From assembly GCF_000069185.1 (NCBI RefSeq), contig NC_010397.1, positions 4,340,001-4,404,000 on the forward strand: 64,000 nt of DNA. Reading direction: 5' to 3'. Shown piece by piece: positions 36,799-46,026 of this stretch. The DNA comes from Mycobacteroides abscessus ATCC 19977. Its GTDB lineage: Bacteria > Actinomycetota > Actinomycetes > Mycobacteriales > Mycobacteriaceae. The position numbers were made by a program, and so were the translations under genes. Position 1 is the stretch's first letter. Every line of letters starts with the position of its first letter. The notes below the pieces were generated by a model. That model made no database searches. It saw only the letters and a list, made by a program, of their open reading frames with translations, and was not told the origin of the DNA.

Positions 36799-36893
36799 GG
36801 TTCCATCGTGGCCGATGTTGTTCTCGAATCCTTCAAGGTTGGGCAACGGTTTCACCACAGACAGCGCCGCGGACCGATCGGTATATTTCGGCC

Positions 36894-37793
36894 ATGGACG
36901 CTGAGCTCGAAGAATGGAAAGCCGCCGGGCACTACTTCGACTACCTGGGATTCGACATCTTCTATCGGGTCGAGGGCAGCGGGCCGCCGCTGCTACTCAT
37001 TCACGGATACCCGTTCAACTCGTGGGATTGGGCGCTCATCTGGCCCACGCTGGTGGAGCGGTTCACCGTTATCGCGCCGGACATGATCGGCATGGGTTTC
37101 TCTGACAAGCCCGTTCAATACGGATACTCGGTGCTCGATCACGCCGATATGCACGAGGCGCTCCTCTCATATCTGGGCATCGAGCGATTTCATCTGCTGA
37201 CCCATGACCTGGGGAATTCTGTGGGCCAGGAGATGTTGGCGCGCTTCGAGTTCGAGCAGCAGTCACGTGGCCGGGTGCCCATCGATTCGGTGACTTGGCT
37301 CAACGGCGGCCTGTTCATCGAGGCCTACCGCCCCCGCATCGCACAAACGCTGATGTCGCGAACACCGTTGGGCGACTTGGTAAGCCGATTCCAGGGCACC
37401 CCGGTGACGCGCCGGATCATGGACGCCGCCGTGAGTGAGATGTTCGGCCCGGACACCAAGCCGTCACCGCGATTGTTGTCGCTGTTTCAGCAGGTGCTGG
37501 AGTACAACGACGGCGCCCGTGTCACCCACCAGGTGGGCCGCTTCATCAACGACCGCTACGACAACCGCAGCCGGTGGGTGCGGGCCATGCGTGAAACCGC
37601 CGTGCCGATGCGCATGATCGACGGGCCGATCGACCCCAATTCCGGATTACACATGGCCGAGCGCTATCTCGAGGTCATTCACGACCCCGATGTGGTGCTG
37701 CTCGACGACAACATTGGTCACTGGCCGCAGATCGAGGCACCCGAGGCGGTGCTCACGCACTTCCTCGAGCACATCGACAGGATTACGCCTTAG
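36894..37793 (+). CDS. alpha/beta-hydrolase, haloalkane dehalogenase/epoxide hydrolase type
   Basis: The 299-residue alpha/beta-hydrolase has an oxyanion HGYPFNSWDW motif (about 37-46). Its nucleophile is Asp105 in THDLGNS, where most esterases have Ser, and its catalytic His is His276 in NIGHWPQ. The Asp nucleophile places it with haloalkane dehalogenases and epoxide hydrolases rather than esterases. A cap region lies at about 140-220. The substrate is unknown. It is divergent from the L,D-transpeptidase-like pair. Confidence 0.83.
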   Translation: MDAELEEWKAAGHYFDYLGFDIFYRVEGSGPPLLLIHGYPFNSWDWALIWPTLVERFTVIAPDMIGMGFSDKPVQYGYSVLDHADMHEALLSYLGIERFHLLTHDLGNSVGQEMLARFEFEQQSRGRVPIDSVTWLNGGLFIEAYRPRIAQTLMSRTPLGDLVSRFQGTPVTRRIMDAAVSEMFGPDTKPSPRLLSLFQQVLEYNDGARVTHQVGRFINDRYDNRSRWVRAMRETAVPMRMIDGPIDPNSGLHMAERYLEVIHDPDVVLLDDNIGHWPQIEAPEAVLTHFLEHIDRITP

Positions 37794-38196
37794 GCGGGGC
37801 GGTATCCAGGTAGGTCGAGAAGGTCGCGTAGTTGCAGTCCGTCTCACCGGTACCGGTGACGCTCTGACAGACCACCTTGTCGTTGAGGTAGATGCGCACC
37901 GTCACCGCGGAGTCGGGGTCGGCGGAAGCAGACCAGTTGGCCTTGACCTCAGCGTGATTGGGGGTCTTGGCGCCGCGGGAAATATCGCCGACGGTCGCGT
38001 CGACCTTCCACGGCAGGGTGACGCCGTCGGCGGGCTGCATCTCGGTGCCGTCCCAGTACTGGACGTTGGCCGTGGAGACGGTGGTCGAGACCACCTCGTA
38101 GGTCACCGTCTTGTCATCCGCGTGCGCCGCCGCCGGGAAGCTGAGCGCGCAGGCACAGGCCATGGCAGACGCGGTAAGTAGTTGACGGACGGTCAT
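37783..38196 (-). CDS. secreted MmpS-like protein
   Basis: The 137-residue protein has a cleavable signal peptide (about 1-26, ending AAAHA). The mature domain starts VTYEVVSTT and ends in a Cys-containing beta fold, the same plan as the extracytoplasmic domain of MmpS proteins; compare ITYEVVGSGG in the MmpS at 50512. Unlike MmpS it lacks a permanent membrane anchor and a neighbouring mmpL. The 3' end overlaps the hydrolase gene by 11 bp. The function is unknown; it may be an orphan lipid-binding or siderophore-export accessory. Confidence 0.7.
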   Translation of the reverse strand: MTVRQLLTASAMACACALSFPAAAHADDKTVTYEVVSTTVSTANVQYWDGTEMQPADGVTLPWKVDATVGDISRGAKTPNHAEVKANWSASADPDSAVTVRIYLNDKVVCQSVTGTGETDCNYATFSTYLDTAPPKA

Positions 38197-38336
38197 GAAA
38201 CACCTCGGGATGTCAGTACGGTTTACAGATCGTTAGGCAGGCTACAGGGATTATCTGGGCGTCTGCTGAGGCCGTGCCCGAGGCCACTTCCGCCCGAACG
38301 CTTGAGCAAACCCCGACGCATCCGGAGTATGGGGTG

Positions 38337-39701
38337 ATGAGCAGTCAGGGGGACACCGGCCCGCGCGACCCGGTCGGCGACGACAGCACCGGGCCGGGTT
38401 GGGGTGCCGCGGCGCTTATCGGTTTTCGCTTCGGTACCTGCTATTTCGGGGCGTTCGGTCTGGTGGTGGCGGTCGGCCTCATTCCCGTCGTCCTGAAGGG
38501 CGCAGGCGTCGACGGGCCGTGGTCGGTCATCCGCGAAATTTTCCACGCCGCACGGGGGCCGATCGCATGGATTGGCGAACATCTACTGGGCCTTCGCGTG
38601 CAGAGCGCCCAGGTCGGCAGCGACAGCGCCTTTCAGTGGACGGCACTGTTCTGCATCGCGTGCCTGGCGCTTGTGGCGACGGCCATCTGGACGGTGCTGG
38701 ACCGGGACCGCCGGCGCTATGACCGCTTACAGCCGTGGGTGTGGGCAGTGCTGCGGCTGGTGCTCGCCGCGGCCATGTTCTATTTCGGAATGGCGAAGGT
38801 CATCCCGACGCAGATGCCTTTCGTGCTGAACCGCCTGGTCGAGCCGTACGGGAATTTCAGCCCCACCGGTGTGCTGTGGGCGCAGGTCGGGATATCACCG
38901 GCGTATCAGATGGTTCTTGGTCTGGCCGAGGTCTTCGGTGGTCTGCTTCTGTTGCTGCCCCGCACCACGGCGGCCGGGGCGCTGGTGTGCGTCGTGGACT
39001 TGACGCAGGTCTTCCTGCTCAACATGACCTACGACATCCGGCTGAAAACCGTTTCCTCCCAATTGTTGCTGTTGAGCCTGTTTCTGTTGGCCCCCTACGC
39101 GCGACGGTTGTTGACGGCGTTCTTCACCGATCGTGCGGTGCCTGCGGCCGCCACCACGCAGCTGTTCACAAGGCCCCGGGCCAACCGGATCGCGCTGATC
39201 GCGCAGGTGTGTCTGGGCGTGGCGTTGCTCGCCGCATTCGGCGCGCAGGGCTGGCAGCAATTCACCAGACCCACGCCCAATCTGTACGGCATCTGGCAGG
39301 TGGAGACCTTCTCGGCCGAGGGCTATTCGCGTGACCCGTTGTTGACCGACAAAATCCGTTGGCGCAGAGTGATATTCGACAGGCCATTCCATGTATCCGC
39401 CCCGGTGATGGTGACGGTGCAGCGCATGGACGATTCCTTCGAGGTGTACGGCGGCACCATCGACCCGCGTAGACACTTCATCGATCTGAGTCATCGAATT
39501 GAACTGGGCACCTACAAGGAGACCCCGACTCGAATCAGGCTCACGTATTGGTGGCCCGGGCAACCGGATCAGATGATTGTCGACGGTGACGACTACGCCG
39601 GGCATAAGATTCATCTGCGCGTCACCAGGATGGATCCGGCCTCGTTCCCGCTCGTGGAGCGCGGGTTCAACTGGGTGCAGGAGATGCCCTACAACCGGTG
39701 A
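38337..39701 (+). CDS. DoxX-like polytopic membrane protein
   Basis: The protein of about 454 residues has four to six membrane helices in the first two thirds (FRFGTCYFGAFGLVVAVGLI, LVLAAAMFYFGMAKVIP, MVLGLAEVFGGLLLLL). A C-terminal soluble domain of about 130 residues starts near WQVETFSAEGYSR and is rich in beta strands. The pattern FYFGMAKVIP is DoxX/thiosulfate-quinone-oxidoreductase-like. The chosen start is ATG 38337 with GGAG 9 bases ahead; GTG 38274 would add 21 residues. No precise function can be given. Confidence 0.72.
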   Translation: MSSQGDTGPRDPVGDDSTGPGWGAAALIGFRFGTCYFGAFGLVVAVGLIPVVLKGAGVDGPWSVIREIFHAARGPIAWIGEHLLGLRVQSAQVGSDSAFQWTALFCIACLALVATAIWTVLDRDRRRYDRLQPWVWAVLRLVLAAAMFYFGMAKVIPTQMPFVLNRLVEPYGNFSPTGVLWAQVGISPAYQMVLGLAEVFGGLLLLLPRTTAAGALVCVVDLTQVFLLNMTYDIRLKTVSSQLLLLSLFLLAPYARRLLTAFFTDRAVPAAATTQLFTRPRANRIALIAQVCLGVALLAAFGAQGWQQFTRPTPNLYGIWQVETFSAEGYSRDPLLTDKIRWRRVIFDRPFHVSAPVMVTVQRMDDSFEVYGGTIDPRRHFIDLSHRIELGTYKETPTRIRLTYWWPGQPDQMIVDGDDYAGHKIHLRVTRMDPASFPLVERGFNWVQEMPYNR

Positions 39702-39761
39702 TCTGCTGTGAATCAGCTGGGGACCGTGCACCAACGAACAACTGCTCATAGCGTGTAAACC

Positions 39762-41057
39762 GTGAGCCGTGGCCGCCGTGCACTGATCCTGATCATGCTT
39801 GCGGTGATCGGCATCGTGGCAACGGTGTCGTCCGTTCACATTTTCCGCCGCCAGCCACAGCCCGGCCCGGCCATTGCCGGACTGGCATCGACTCCCCCAC
39901 TGGGGTGGAATTCATGGAATGTGTTCGGCTGCAATATTGATGAGCAGCGCATCGAGCGGACGGCGCAGGCCATGGTGTCGTCGGGAATGCGCGATGCCGG
40001 ATATCGGTATGTGGTGGTCGACGACTGCTGGTTCGATCCGCGACGCAACGCGTCGGGGGAACTGCGCGCGAACCCCGCCCGTTTTCCTCACGGCATGAAG
40101 GCAGTGGCCGACTTCGTGCACGCACGCGGTCTGTTGTTCGGCATCTACGCCAGCCCCGGCGAGGCTACCTGCGCGCAGAACGGCGGTTCGTACCCGGGCC
40201 GCACGGGCAGCCGGGGACACGAGATCCAGGATGCCCAGACCTTCGCACGGTGGGGCGTGGATTACGTGAAGTACGACTGGTGCGGACCACCCGCCGACGT
40301 CGACGAACTGGTCGACAGCTTCACCATCATGCGGGATGCGTTGCGCGCCACCGGCAGACCGATCCTCTACAGCATCAACCCGAACAGCGGCACCGTCATC
40401 CCGCCCAGCCGGTACGACAGCTTCACCGGGGTAGCCACCATGACTCGGGTGAGTCAAGACCTGGTACCGGCATGGGGTGCCATCGACGCCTACGACACCA
40501 GCCTTGGCGTCGTCGACGCGTTGGCCAACGCAGCAGGGCCCGGGTTCCGTTGCACACCGCAGCCGGGCTTCTTCTGCGATTACGACATGCTGGTCGCCGG
40601 GGCGCCACAGGTCGCGGGAATTGATCTGCCGCCGCTCAATACGGCCGAATCACGAGCACAGCTCGCCCTGTGGGCGGAATGGGGATCGCCTCTGATCGCG
40701 GGCAACGACCTGACACACATGCCCGAGGACATCCGTGCGCTGCTGATCAATCGGGATCTGCTTGCCATTGATCAAGATTCGCTGCGCGCGTCCGCGACAG
40801 CACTGGCGGGCAGCGGCGGAACCATTTGGACCCGGCCACTTGGCGATGGATCCACGGCGATCGTGATTGTGAACCGCGACGATGTCGCACAGCCTTTCCG
40901 GGCTGCGTTCAGCGCGCTGGGGCTGCCCAAAGCCCGGCGGTTCGACGTCCTCGACGTGTTCTCGGGACAACGGTCGGTGCAGCAGCTGACGTATCGCACC
41001 AGCCTGGCGGCACACGATGCCAGGCTGCTGCGAGTACGGGCGATCGGCGACCAATAA
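39762..41057 (+). CDS. exported GH27 alpha-galactosidase-type glycosidase
   Basis: The 431-residue protein has an N-terminal signal anchor (about 6-25). A GH27 barrel follows: PPLGWNSWNVFGC, VVVDDCWF, RARGLLFGIYASP-like segment, and the nucleophile motif VKYDWC (Asp172). The acid/base region is FCDYDMLVAG (Asp273 or Asp275), followed by a C-terminal beta domain. GH27 retaining enzymes act on alpha-galactosides and related glycans. It is uncommon in slow-growing mycobacteria and suggests use of plant or environmental sugars. The exact specificity is not readable from the sequence. Confidence 0.85.
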   Translation: MSRGRRALILIMLAVIGIVATVSSVHIFRRQPQPGPAIAGLASTPPLGWNSWNVFGCNIDEQRIERTAQAMVSSGMRDAGYRYVVVDDCWFDPRRNASGELRANPARFPHGMKAVADFVHARGLLFGIYASPGEATCAQNGGSYPGRTGSRGHEIQDAQTFARWGVDYVKYDWCGPPADVDELVDSFTIMRDALRATGRPILYSINPNSGTVIPPSRYDSFTGVATMTRVSQDLVPAWGAIDAYDTSLGVVDALANAAGPGFRCTPQPGFFCDYDMLVAGAPQVAGIDLPPLNTAESRAQLALWAEWGSPLIAGNDLTHMPEDIRALLINRDLLAIDQDSLRASATALAGSGGTIWTRPLGDGSTAIVIVNRDDVAQPFRAAFSALGLPKARRFDVLDVFSGQRSVQQLTYRTSLAAHDARLLRVRAIGDQ

Positions 41058-41197
41058 TTGGTGCTGCGTGAGGTACTCGGTGACCGCTTCGACGGGCAAC
41101 GCATCCCGCGCGATAACGCACGCCGCGTACCGGGTGCCCGGCTGACGGGTCGGCCTGCACGGTGGAATACTCGCCGCGTAACCGGAAACTGCGAGAA

Positions 41198-42091
41198 ATG
41201 GAGACAGCGGCGGTGACACTGACCGAACTGGTGGAATTGCCAGGTGGGTCGTTTCCCATGGGCTGCAATGTCTTCTACCCTGAGGAGATGCCGGAGCGTG
41301 TCTCGTCGGTGGAGCCCTTCGCTATTGAACGACATCCCGTAACCAATGCCCAGTTCGCCGAATTCGTCACACAGACCGGTTATGTGACCGTCGCCGAAAG
41401 GGCCCCCGACCCGGACATGTACCCCGGCGCCTCACCCGACGATCTGGTTCCCGGTGCCATGACGTTCCGGACGACGGCGGGGCCGGTGGACCTTCACGAT
41501 TGGCAACAGTGGTGGGACTGGGTGCCGGGCGCCTACTGGCGGCACCCCTTTGGGCCAGGAAGTGATATCGACGGCGCGGCCGAACATCCGGTGGTGCAGG
41601 TCGCCTATACCGACGCTGCCGCGTATGCCCGCTGGGCAGGAAGGCGACTGCCCACCGAGGCCGAATGGGAGTACGCCGCCCGCGGCGGGAGTGGCACCGT
41701 CTACGCCTGGGGCGACGAGGTGGCGCCCGAGGGCCGGCTGATGGCCAACACCTGGCAGGGCAGGTTTCCGTATCGCAATGACGGCGCCCTAGGGTGGCAC
41801 GGCACCTCTCCCGTCGGCACGTTTCCCGCCAACGATTTTGGCCTGCTGGACATGATCGGCAATGTCTGGGAATGGACCTCAACGCGATTTCAGCACGGAG
41901 CCGGCGCACCTAAGTCGTGTTGCAGCCCTTCGGATAACCCGGATCCCTCGGTGATCCAGGTACTCAAGGGCGGATCGCATCTGTGCGCACCCGAGTACTG
42001 CCATCGCTATCGTCCTGCGGCGCGCTCACCGCAGTCTCAGGACAGTGCGACCACCCATATCGGATTTCGGTGCGTGGAAAATCTGGGGTAG
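41198..42091 (+). CDS. formylglycine-generating enzyme (sulfatase activator)
   Basis: The protein of about 297 residues is an FGE/SUMF1-type oxygenase. It has GGSFPMGCNVFYPEEMP, HPVTNAQFAEFV, RRLPTEAEWEYAARGG, GNVWEWTS and the catalytic pair GGSHLCAPEYCHRYR (Cys-x4-Cys, the copper-binding cysteines). It converts the Cys of CxPxR in type I sulfatases to formylglycine. An arylsulfatase with CSPTR lies 1.1 kb downstream, a fitting client. The start is uncertain: ATG 41198 is chosen, and GTG 41212 is not in frame; longer ATG 41162 is possible. Confidence 0.9.
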   Translation: METAAVTLTELVELPGGSFPMGCNVFYPEEMPERVSSVEPFAIERHPVTNAQFAEFVTQTGYVTVAERAPDPDMYPGASPDDLVPGAMTFRTTAGPVDLHDWQQWWDWVPGAYWRHPFGPGSDIDGAAEHPVVQVAYTDAAAYARWAGRRLPTEAEWEYAARGGSGTVYAWGDEVAPEGRLMANTWQGRFPYRNDGALGWHGTSPVGTFPANDFGLLDMIGNVWEWTSTRFQHGAGAPKSCCSPSDNPDPSVIQVLKGGSHLCAPEYCHRYRPAARSPQSQDSATTHIGFRCVENLG

Positions 42092-42180
42092 TACCGCGGT
42101 AGCAAGCGGGCCGATGGTTCCGATGTCAGACTTATCCCGCCCCACGGCAACGCGCATCGTCGTTTTACGGGAGGACCGGC

Positions 42181-42984
42181 ATGAAACGTGATATTCGAGC
42201 CCAACTCGATGTGGACATCTTGGAGCCATCCACATTGGAGTTTCAGGTCGCTGTGTCGCCGCTAACCGGCGCCGAAGTGTCGGAAGAACTGTCGCTGGAG
42301 CTGAACGGACGGCGGGTCGAGGCCCAGGAGGTCGCGGGCGAGCACGGAAATCGCATCCACCGCCTGCCTGCCGAGCGCGGCAACCTCAAAGTCTCTTACA
42401 CCGCAACCATTCTTGGCCAAGCCGACGAAGTGCCCGTCGAGGCCGCGGACCTGTCGACGTACCTGCGCCCGAGCCGCTATGCCGAGGCCGACAAATTCTT
42501 CGGCTTCGCGGCAGCCGAATTCGGCGAACACACCGACCCTGCTGTGCTGCTGGAGAAGGTGTCATCCTGGGTCGGCGCCCGGCTGACCTACTCGCCGGGG
42601 TCCAGCGACCCCATTGATGGCGCCGTAGACACCCTGCTCTCGGGGGCCGGAGTCTGCCGCGACTACGCGCACCTGGTGGTGGCGCTGCTTCGCGCCGTCA
42701 AAGTGCCGGCCCGACTTGTCGCGGTCTATGCGCCGGGCTGCGATCCCATGGACTTTCACGCTGTGGCCGAGGCCGTCGTCGACAACCGTTGGCGAGTGGT
42801 GGACGCAACCTGCCTGGCACCGCGCCAAACAATGGTCCGCATCACCACCGGACGTGATGCCGCCGACACCGCTTTCCTGGATAACCATGGCGGGCAGATC
42901 GTGTTGAACGAATCCATCGTCGCTGCCGTGGTCGACGGTGAACTACCCGAGGACCACATCGACCACCTGGTTTCGATGCGATGA
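42181..42984 (+). CDS. transglutaminase-like protease-fold protein
   Basis: The 267-residue protein has an N-terminal beta domain (about 1-110) and a C-terminal transglutaminase-like domain with the full triad Cys159 (GVCRDYAHL), His193 (DFHAVAEAVV) and Asp208 (VVDATC). It may be a peptidase, amidase or ligase. Mycobacteria carry several such proteins next to proteasome-linked or envelope genes. No signal peptide is seen, so it is probably cytosolic. It lies between the formylglycine-generating enzyme and the sulfatase, all on the plus strand. Confidence 0.8.
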   Translation: MKRDIRAQLDVDILEPSTLEFQVAVSPLTGAEVSEELSLELNGRRVEAQEVAGEHGNRIHRLPAERGNLKVSYTATILGQADEVPVEAADLSTYLRPSRYAEADKFFGFAAAEFGEHTDPAVLLEKVSSWVGARLTYSPGSSDPIDGAVDTLLSGAGVCRDYAHLVVALLRAVKVPARLVAVYAPGCDPMDFHAVAEAVVDNRWRVVDATCLAPRQTMVRITTGRDAADTAFLDNHGGQIVLNESIVAAVVDGELPEDHIDHLVSMR

Positions 42985-43146
42985 CCTCTGGCCGGCGCGG
43001 CGCACTGTCGTATCCCGCCACAAGATCACCCGAAAAGGGGATGCCGGTACTTCGGTCGCCATTTAACCTCCGGGGAGCTTCACGAGTTCGTATCGATCTT
43101 CGTGATCACCACGCGGGGCTGGATCTTGAAGAGAAGACTGTGTGGC

Positions 43147-45654
43147 ATGCACATCCCCGGAGACGACGCACCCGAACCGGAACAGAACGCTGAGCGCGGC
43201 AGACTGACCCGTCGTTCGATGTTGGGCGGCATCGCGGCGGCGGGTATGGGTGTCGCGGCAGCCTCGGCGCTGGTCGCCGGCTGTGACGACGACTCCTCCT
43301 CCCGCACTGACAGGAGCTCGGCGGCCGAGGAGGCCAATGCCGGCTTCAACGGGAAGATCGAACTGGACGTCCGTGATTCGAAGCCGGACTGGACGCCGTA
43401 CGAGCTCAAGCACGCGCCCGACGGCGCACCTAACGTGCTCGTCGTGCTGTTCGACGACACCGGGATGGCCACCTGGTCTCCATACGGCGGGCGGGTCAAC
43501 ATGCCGACCCTGCAGAGGCTGGCCGACAACGGGCTCACCTACTCGCAATGGCACACCACGGCGCTGTGCTCACCAACGCGCTCATGCCTGCTTACCGGCC
43601 GCAACCACCACGTGAATCGCTTCGCCTCGATCACCGAGGGATCAGATGGGTATCCCGGCGCCGCCGGGCGGCTGCCCGCACAATGCGCCACGATCGGACA
43701 GGTGCTCCAGGACAACGGGTACAGCACGTTCTGGGTGGGCAAGAACCACAACGTCCCGCAGGAAGACGTCTCCTGTGGCGGCAGCAAGTCGGAATGGCCC
43801 TTACAGAAGGGCTTCGACCGGTACTACGGTTTTCTCGGCGGTGAGACCAACAACTGGTATCCCGACCTCGTCGAGGACAACCGCTTCATCGAGCAGCCGA
43901 CCAGCCCGGAGCAGGGCTATCATCTTTCGAAAGATCTTGCCGATCAAGCTCTTCGAATGCTGCGCGATCAGCGGAACACCAATCCTTCCAAACCCTGGTA
44001 CATGTGGTTCTGCCCGGGTGCCAACCATGCGCCGCACCACAGCCCCGCCGAATATGCCGACAAGTACCGGGGCAAGTTCGACGACGGCTACGAGGCGTAC
44101 CGCGAATGGGTACTGGCCCGCATGATCGACAAGGGCATCATGCCCAGGGAAACCAAGCTCACCCCTATCAACCCGTTGCCCAACGACGTTGCGGTGGAAG
44201 CGGACTCAGTGCGGCCGTGGAACACGCTCAACCCCGACGAGAAACGTCTGTTCTCGCGCATGGCGGAGGTTTTCGCCGGGTTCTCCGAATACACCGACGC
44301 CCAGGTGGGGCGGGTCATCGACTACCTGGAACAGACCGGACAGCTCGACAACACCGTCGTCTTCTATTGCGCCGACAACGGCGCCTCCGGCGAAGGGTCG
44401 CCGAACGGCTCGGTCAACGAGAACAAATTCTTCAACGGTTACCCCGACGACCTTGCCGAGAACATGAAGTACATCGACCGGCTCGGCACTCCCGATACCT
44501 ACAATCACTACCCCACGGGGTGGGCCGTCGCGTTCTCCACCCCGTTCCAGATGTTCAAACGCTACTCACAATTCTCCGGTGGCACCTGCGACCCATTAGT
44601 CATCCACTGGCCCAAGGGAATCAAGGCCAAGGGCGAGGTGCGTCACCAATATCACCACGTCACCGACATTGTGCCGACAATCTTGGACGTGGCGGGGCTG
44701 ACGATGCCGGAGACGTATCGCGGCGTCGACCAATTTCCCGTCAACGGCGTATCCATGCGATACACGTTTGACGACAAGGACGCCGCCACCACCAAGAAGC
44801 GGCAGTACTACGCCATGCTGGGCACCCGTGGTATCTGGGAGGACGGCTGGAAGGCCTCCGCGTTGCACGCACCCATCAGCGGCAAGGGCCATTTCGACCA
44901 GGACAAGTGGGAACTTTTCCACGTCGACGAAGACCGTTCAGAATCAACCGACCTCGCCGATCAACACCCCGACAAACTCAAAGCTCTGATCGACGCGTGG
45001 TTCGAGGAGGCGGACAACAACTTCGTCCTGCCGCTCGACGACCGGCTGCCCACCGAACTGCTCACCATCGAACGGCCGCAATTCGAGCCGCGGCGCAATC
45101 GCTACCTGTACTACCCAGACGCCTCACCGGTGCCGGAGGGTGTGGCAGTCAACATCCGTGGCAAGTCCTACAAGATCGTCGCCAACACGGATATCAGCGC
45201 GCAGGCGCAGGGCGTCATCTTCGCCCACGGATCGCGATTCGGTGGGCACGTACTCTTCATCAAGGATGGACGGCTGCACTACGTGTACAACTTCCTGGGC
45301 ATCAAGCCCGAGCAGGAATTCATCTCGGCCCCGCTGACTCCCGGTAATCGCACGCTGGGAGTAGAGTTTGTCCGCCGCGACAAGGGTCAGTACGGCGAAT
45401 CATTGGGAACGACAAATCTTTACGTGGACGGAAAGCTCGCCGCTACCGGTCCCATGCGGACTCAGGTGGGCACCTTCACGCTCGCCGGTGACGGGCTGTG
45501 CGTCGGCTACGACAGCGGCGACAACGTATCGCCGCAGTACACCAATCCCGGCAGATTCACCGGCGGCACCATCAAAGTGGTCGCTGTCGACGTAAGCGAC
45601 GAGTCGTTCATCGATCTGGAGAAGGAAGCACAGGCCGCCTTCGCCCGGGACTAG
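43147..45654 (+). CDS. Tat-exported arylsulfatase (lipoprotein)
   Basis: The 835-residue type I sulfatase is cut by the Tat system: TRRSMLGGIAAAG then lipobox VAGC (Cys46), so it should be a lipid-anchored exoenzyme. The catalytic motif CSPTRSCLLTGR (Cys141, to be formylglycine) and metal ligands (LFDDTG near 101, DNGASGEG, GNH-like AKGEVRHQYHH) are present. The length matches long arylsulfatases such as AtsD (Rv0663). Start ATG 43147 is chosen so the twin-arginine signal is near the N-terminus; GTG 43102 would add 15 residues. Its activating enzyme is encoded nearby. Confidence 0.88.
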   Translation: MHIPGDDAPEPEQNAERGRLTRRSMLGGIAAAGMGVAAASALVAGCDDDSSSRTDRSSAAEEANAGFNGKIELDVRDSKPDWTPYELKHAPDGAPNVLVVLFDDTGMATWSPYGGRVNMPTLQRLADNGLTYSQWHTTALCSPTRSCLLTGRNHHVNRFASITEGSDGYPGAAGRLPAQCATIGQVLQDNGYSTFWVGKNHNVPQEDVSCGGSKSEWPLQKGFDRYYGFLGGETNNWYPDLVEDNRFIEQPTSPEQGYHLSKDLADQALRMLRDQRNTNPSKPWYMWFCPGANHAPHHSPAEYADKYRGKFDDGYEAYREWVLARMIDKGIMPRETKLTPINPLPNDVAVEADSVRPWNTLNPDEKRLFSRMAEVFAGFSEYTDAQVGRVIDYLEQTGQLDNTVVFYCADNGASGEGSPNGSVNENKFFNGYPDDLAENMKYIDRLGTPDTYNHYPTGWAVAFSTPFQMFKRYSQFSGGTCDPLVIHWPKGIKAKGEVRHQYHHVTDIVPTILDVAGLTMPETYRGVDQFPVNGVSMRYTFDDKDAATTKKRQYYAMLGTRGIWEDGWKASALHAPISGKGHFDQDKWELFHVDEDRSESTDLADQHPDKLKALIDAWFEEADNNFVLPLDDRLPTELLTIERPQFEPRRNRYLYYPDASPVPEGVAVNIRGKSYKIVANTDISAQAQGVIFAHGSRFGGHVLFIKDGRLHYVYNFLGIKPEQEFISAPLTPGNRTLGVEFVRRDKGQYGESLGTTNLYVDGKLAATGPMRTQVGTFTLAGDGLCVGYDSGDNVSPQYTNPGRFTGGTIKVVAVDVSDESFIDLEKEAQAAFARD

Positions 45655-45923
45655 TCACCGATCCAGGTCAGCGTGAGCTCGTCACGCGTGCCGAACCGTT
45701 CCAGGTGCCGCTTCACCACATCGCCGAATTCCGGGGAGCTGGCCTCCACGTGCAACTCGCCGGGCTTGGGGCGTAGCACCGTGACCGCGCCGGGGCCCAT
45801 CTCGATCTGCACGGCATCGTTTTCCAGCTCGGTCACCGTGCTCTTGGCCGCCCAGTGCTGAGCGAGTTGCTTCGCGTATCGCTCGGGACGATCCGTGACA
45901 ATGACGCCGTGGACAGTGGACAT
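45651..45923 (-). CDS. DUF2218-family protein
   Basis: The 90-residue small protein matches the DUF2218 family: VIVTDRPERYAKQLAQHWAAK, then a beta section and HLERFGTRDELTLTWIGD. Members are small alpha/beta proteins, often next to iron or siderophore genes, with no established biochemical role. It is convergent with the sulfatase, sharing 4 bp at the stops, and about 100 bp upstream of the PepD-like gene's 3' end. Nothing suggests it is broken. Confidence 0.85.
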   Translation of the reverse strand: MSTVHGVIVTDRPERYAKQLAQHWAAKSTVTELENDAVQIEMGPGAVTVLRPKPGELHVEASSPEFGDVVKRHLERFGTRDELTLTWIGD

Positions 45924-46026
45924 GTCTCAAGTCTTCCAGGTCCCGGGCGAACATGTCAGTGCGGAGCGCTACCGATGGCCGCCCGGCGGTTCGTTACCTG
46001 AAGTTCCGTGCCCTCTTACGGCCCTC

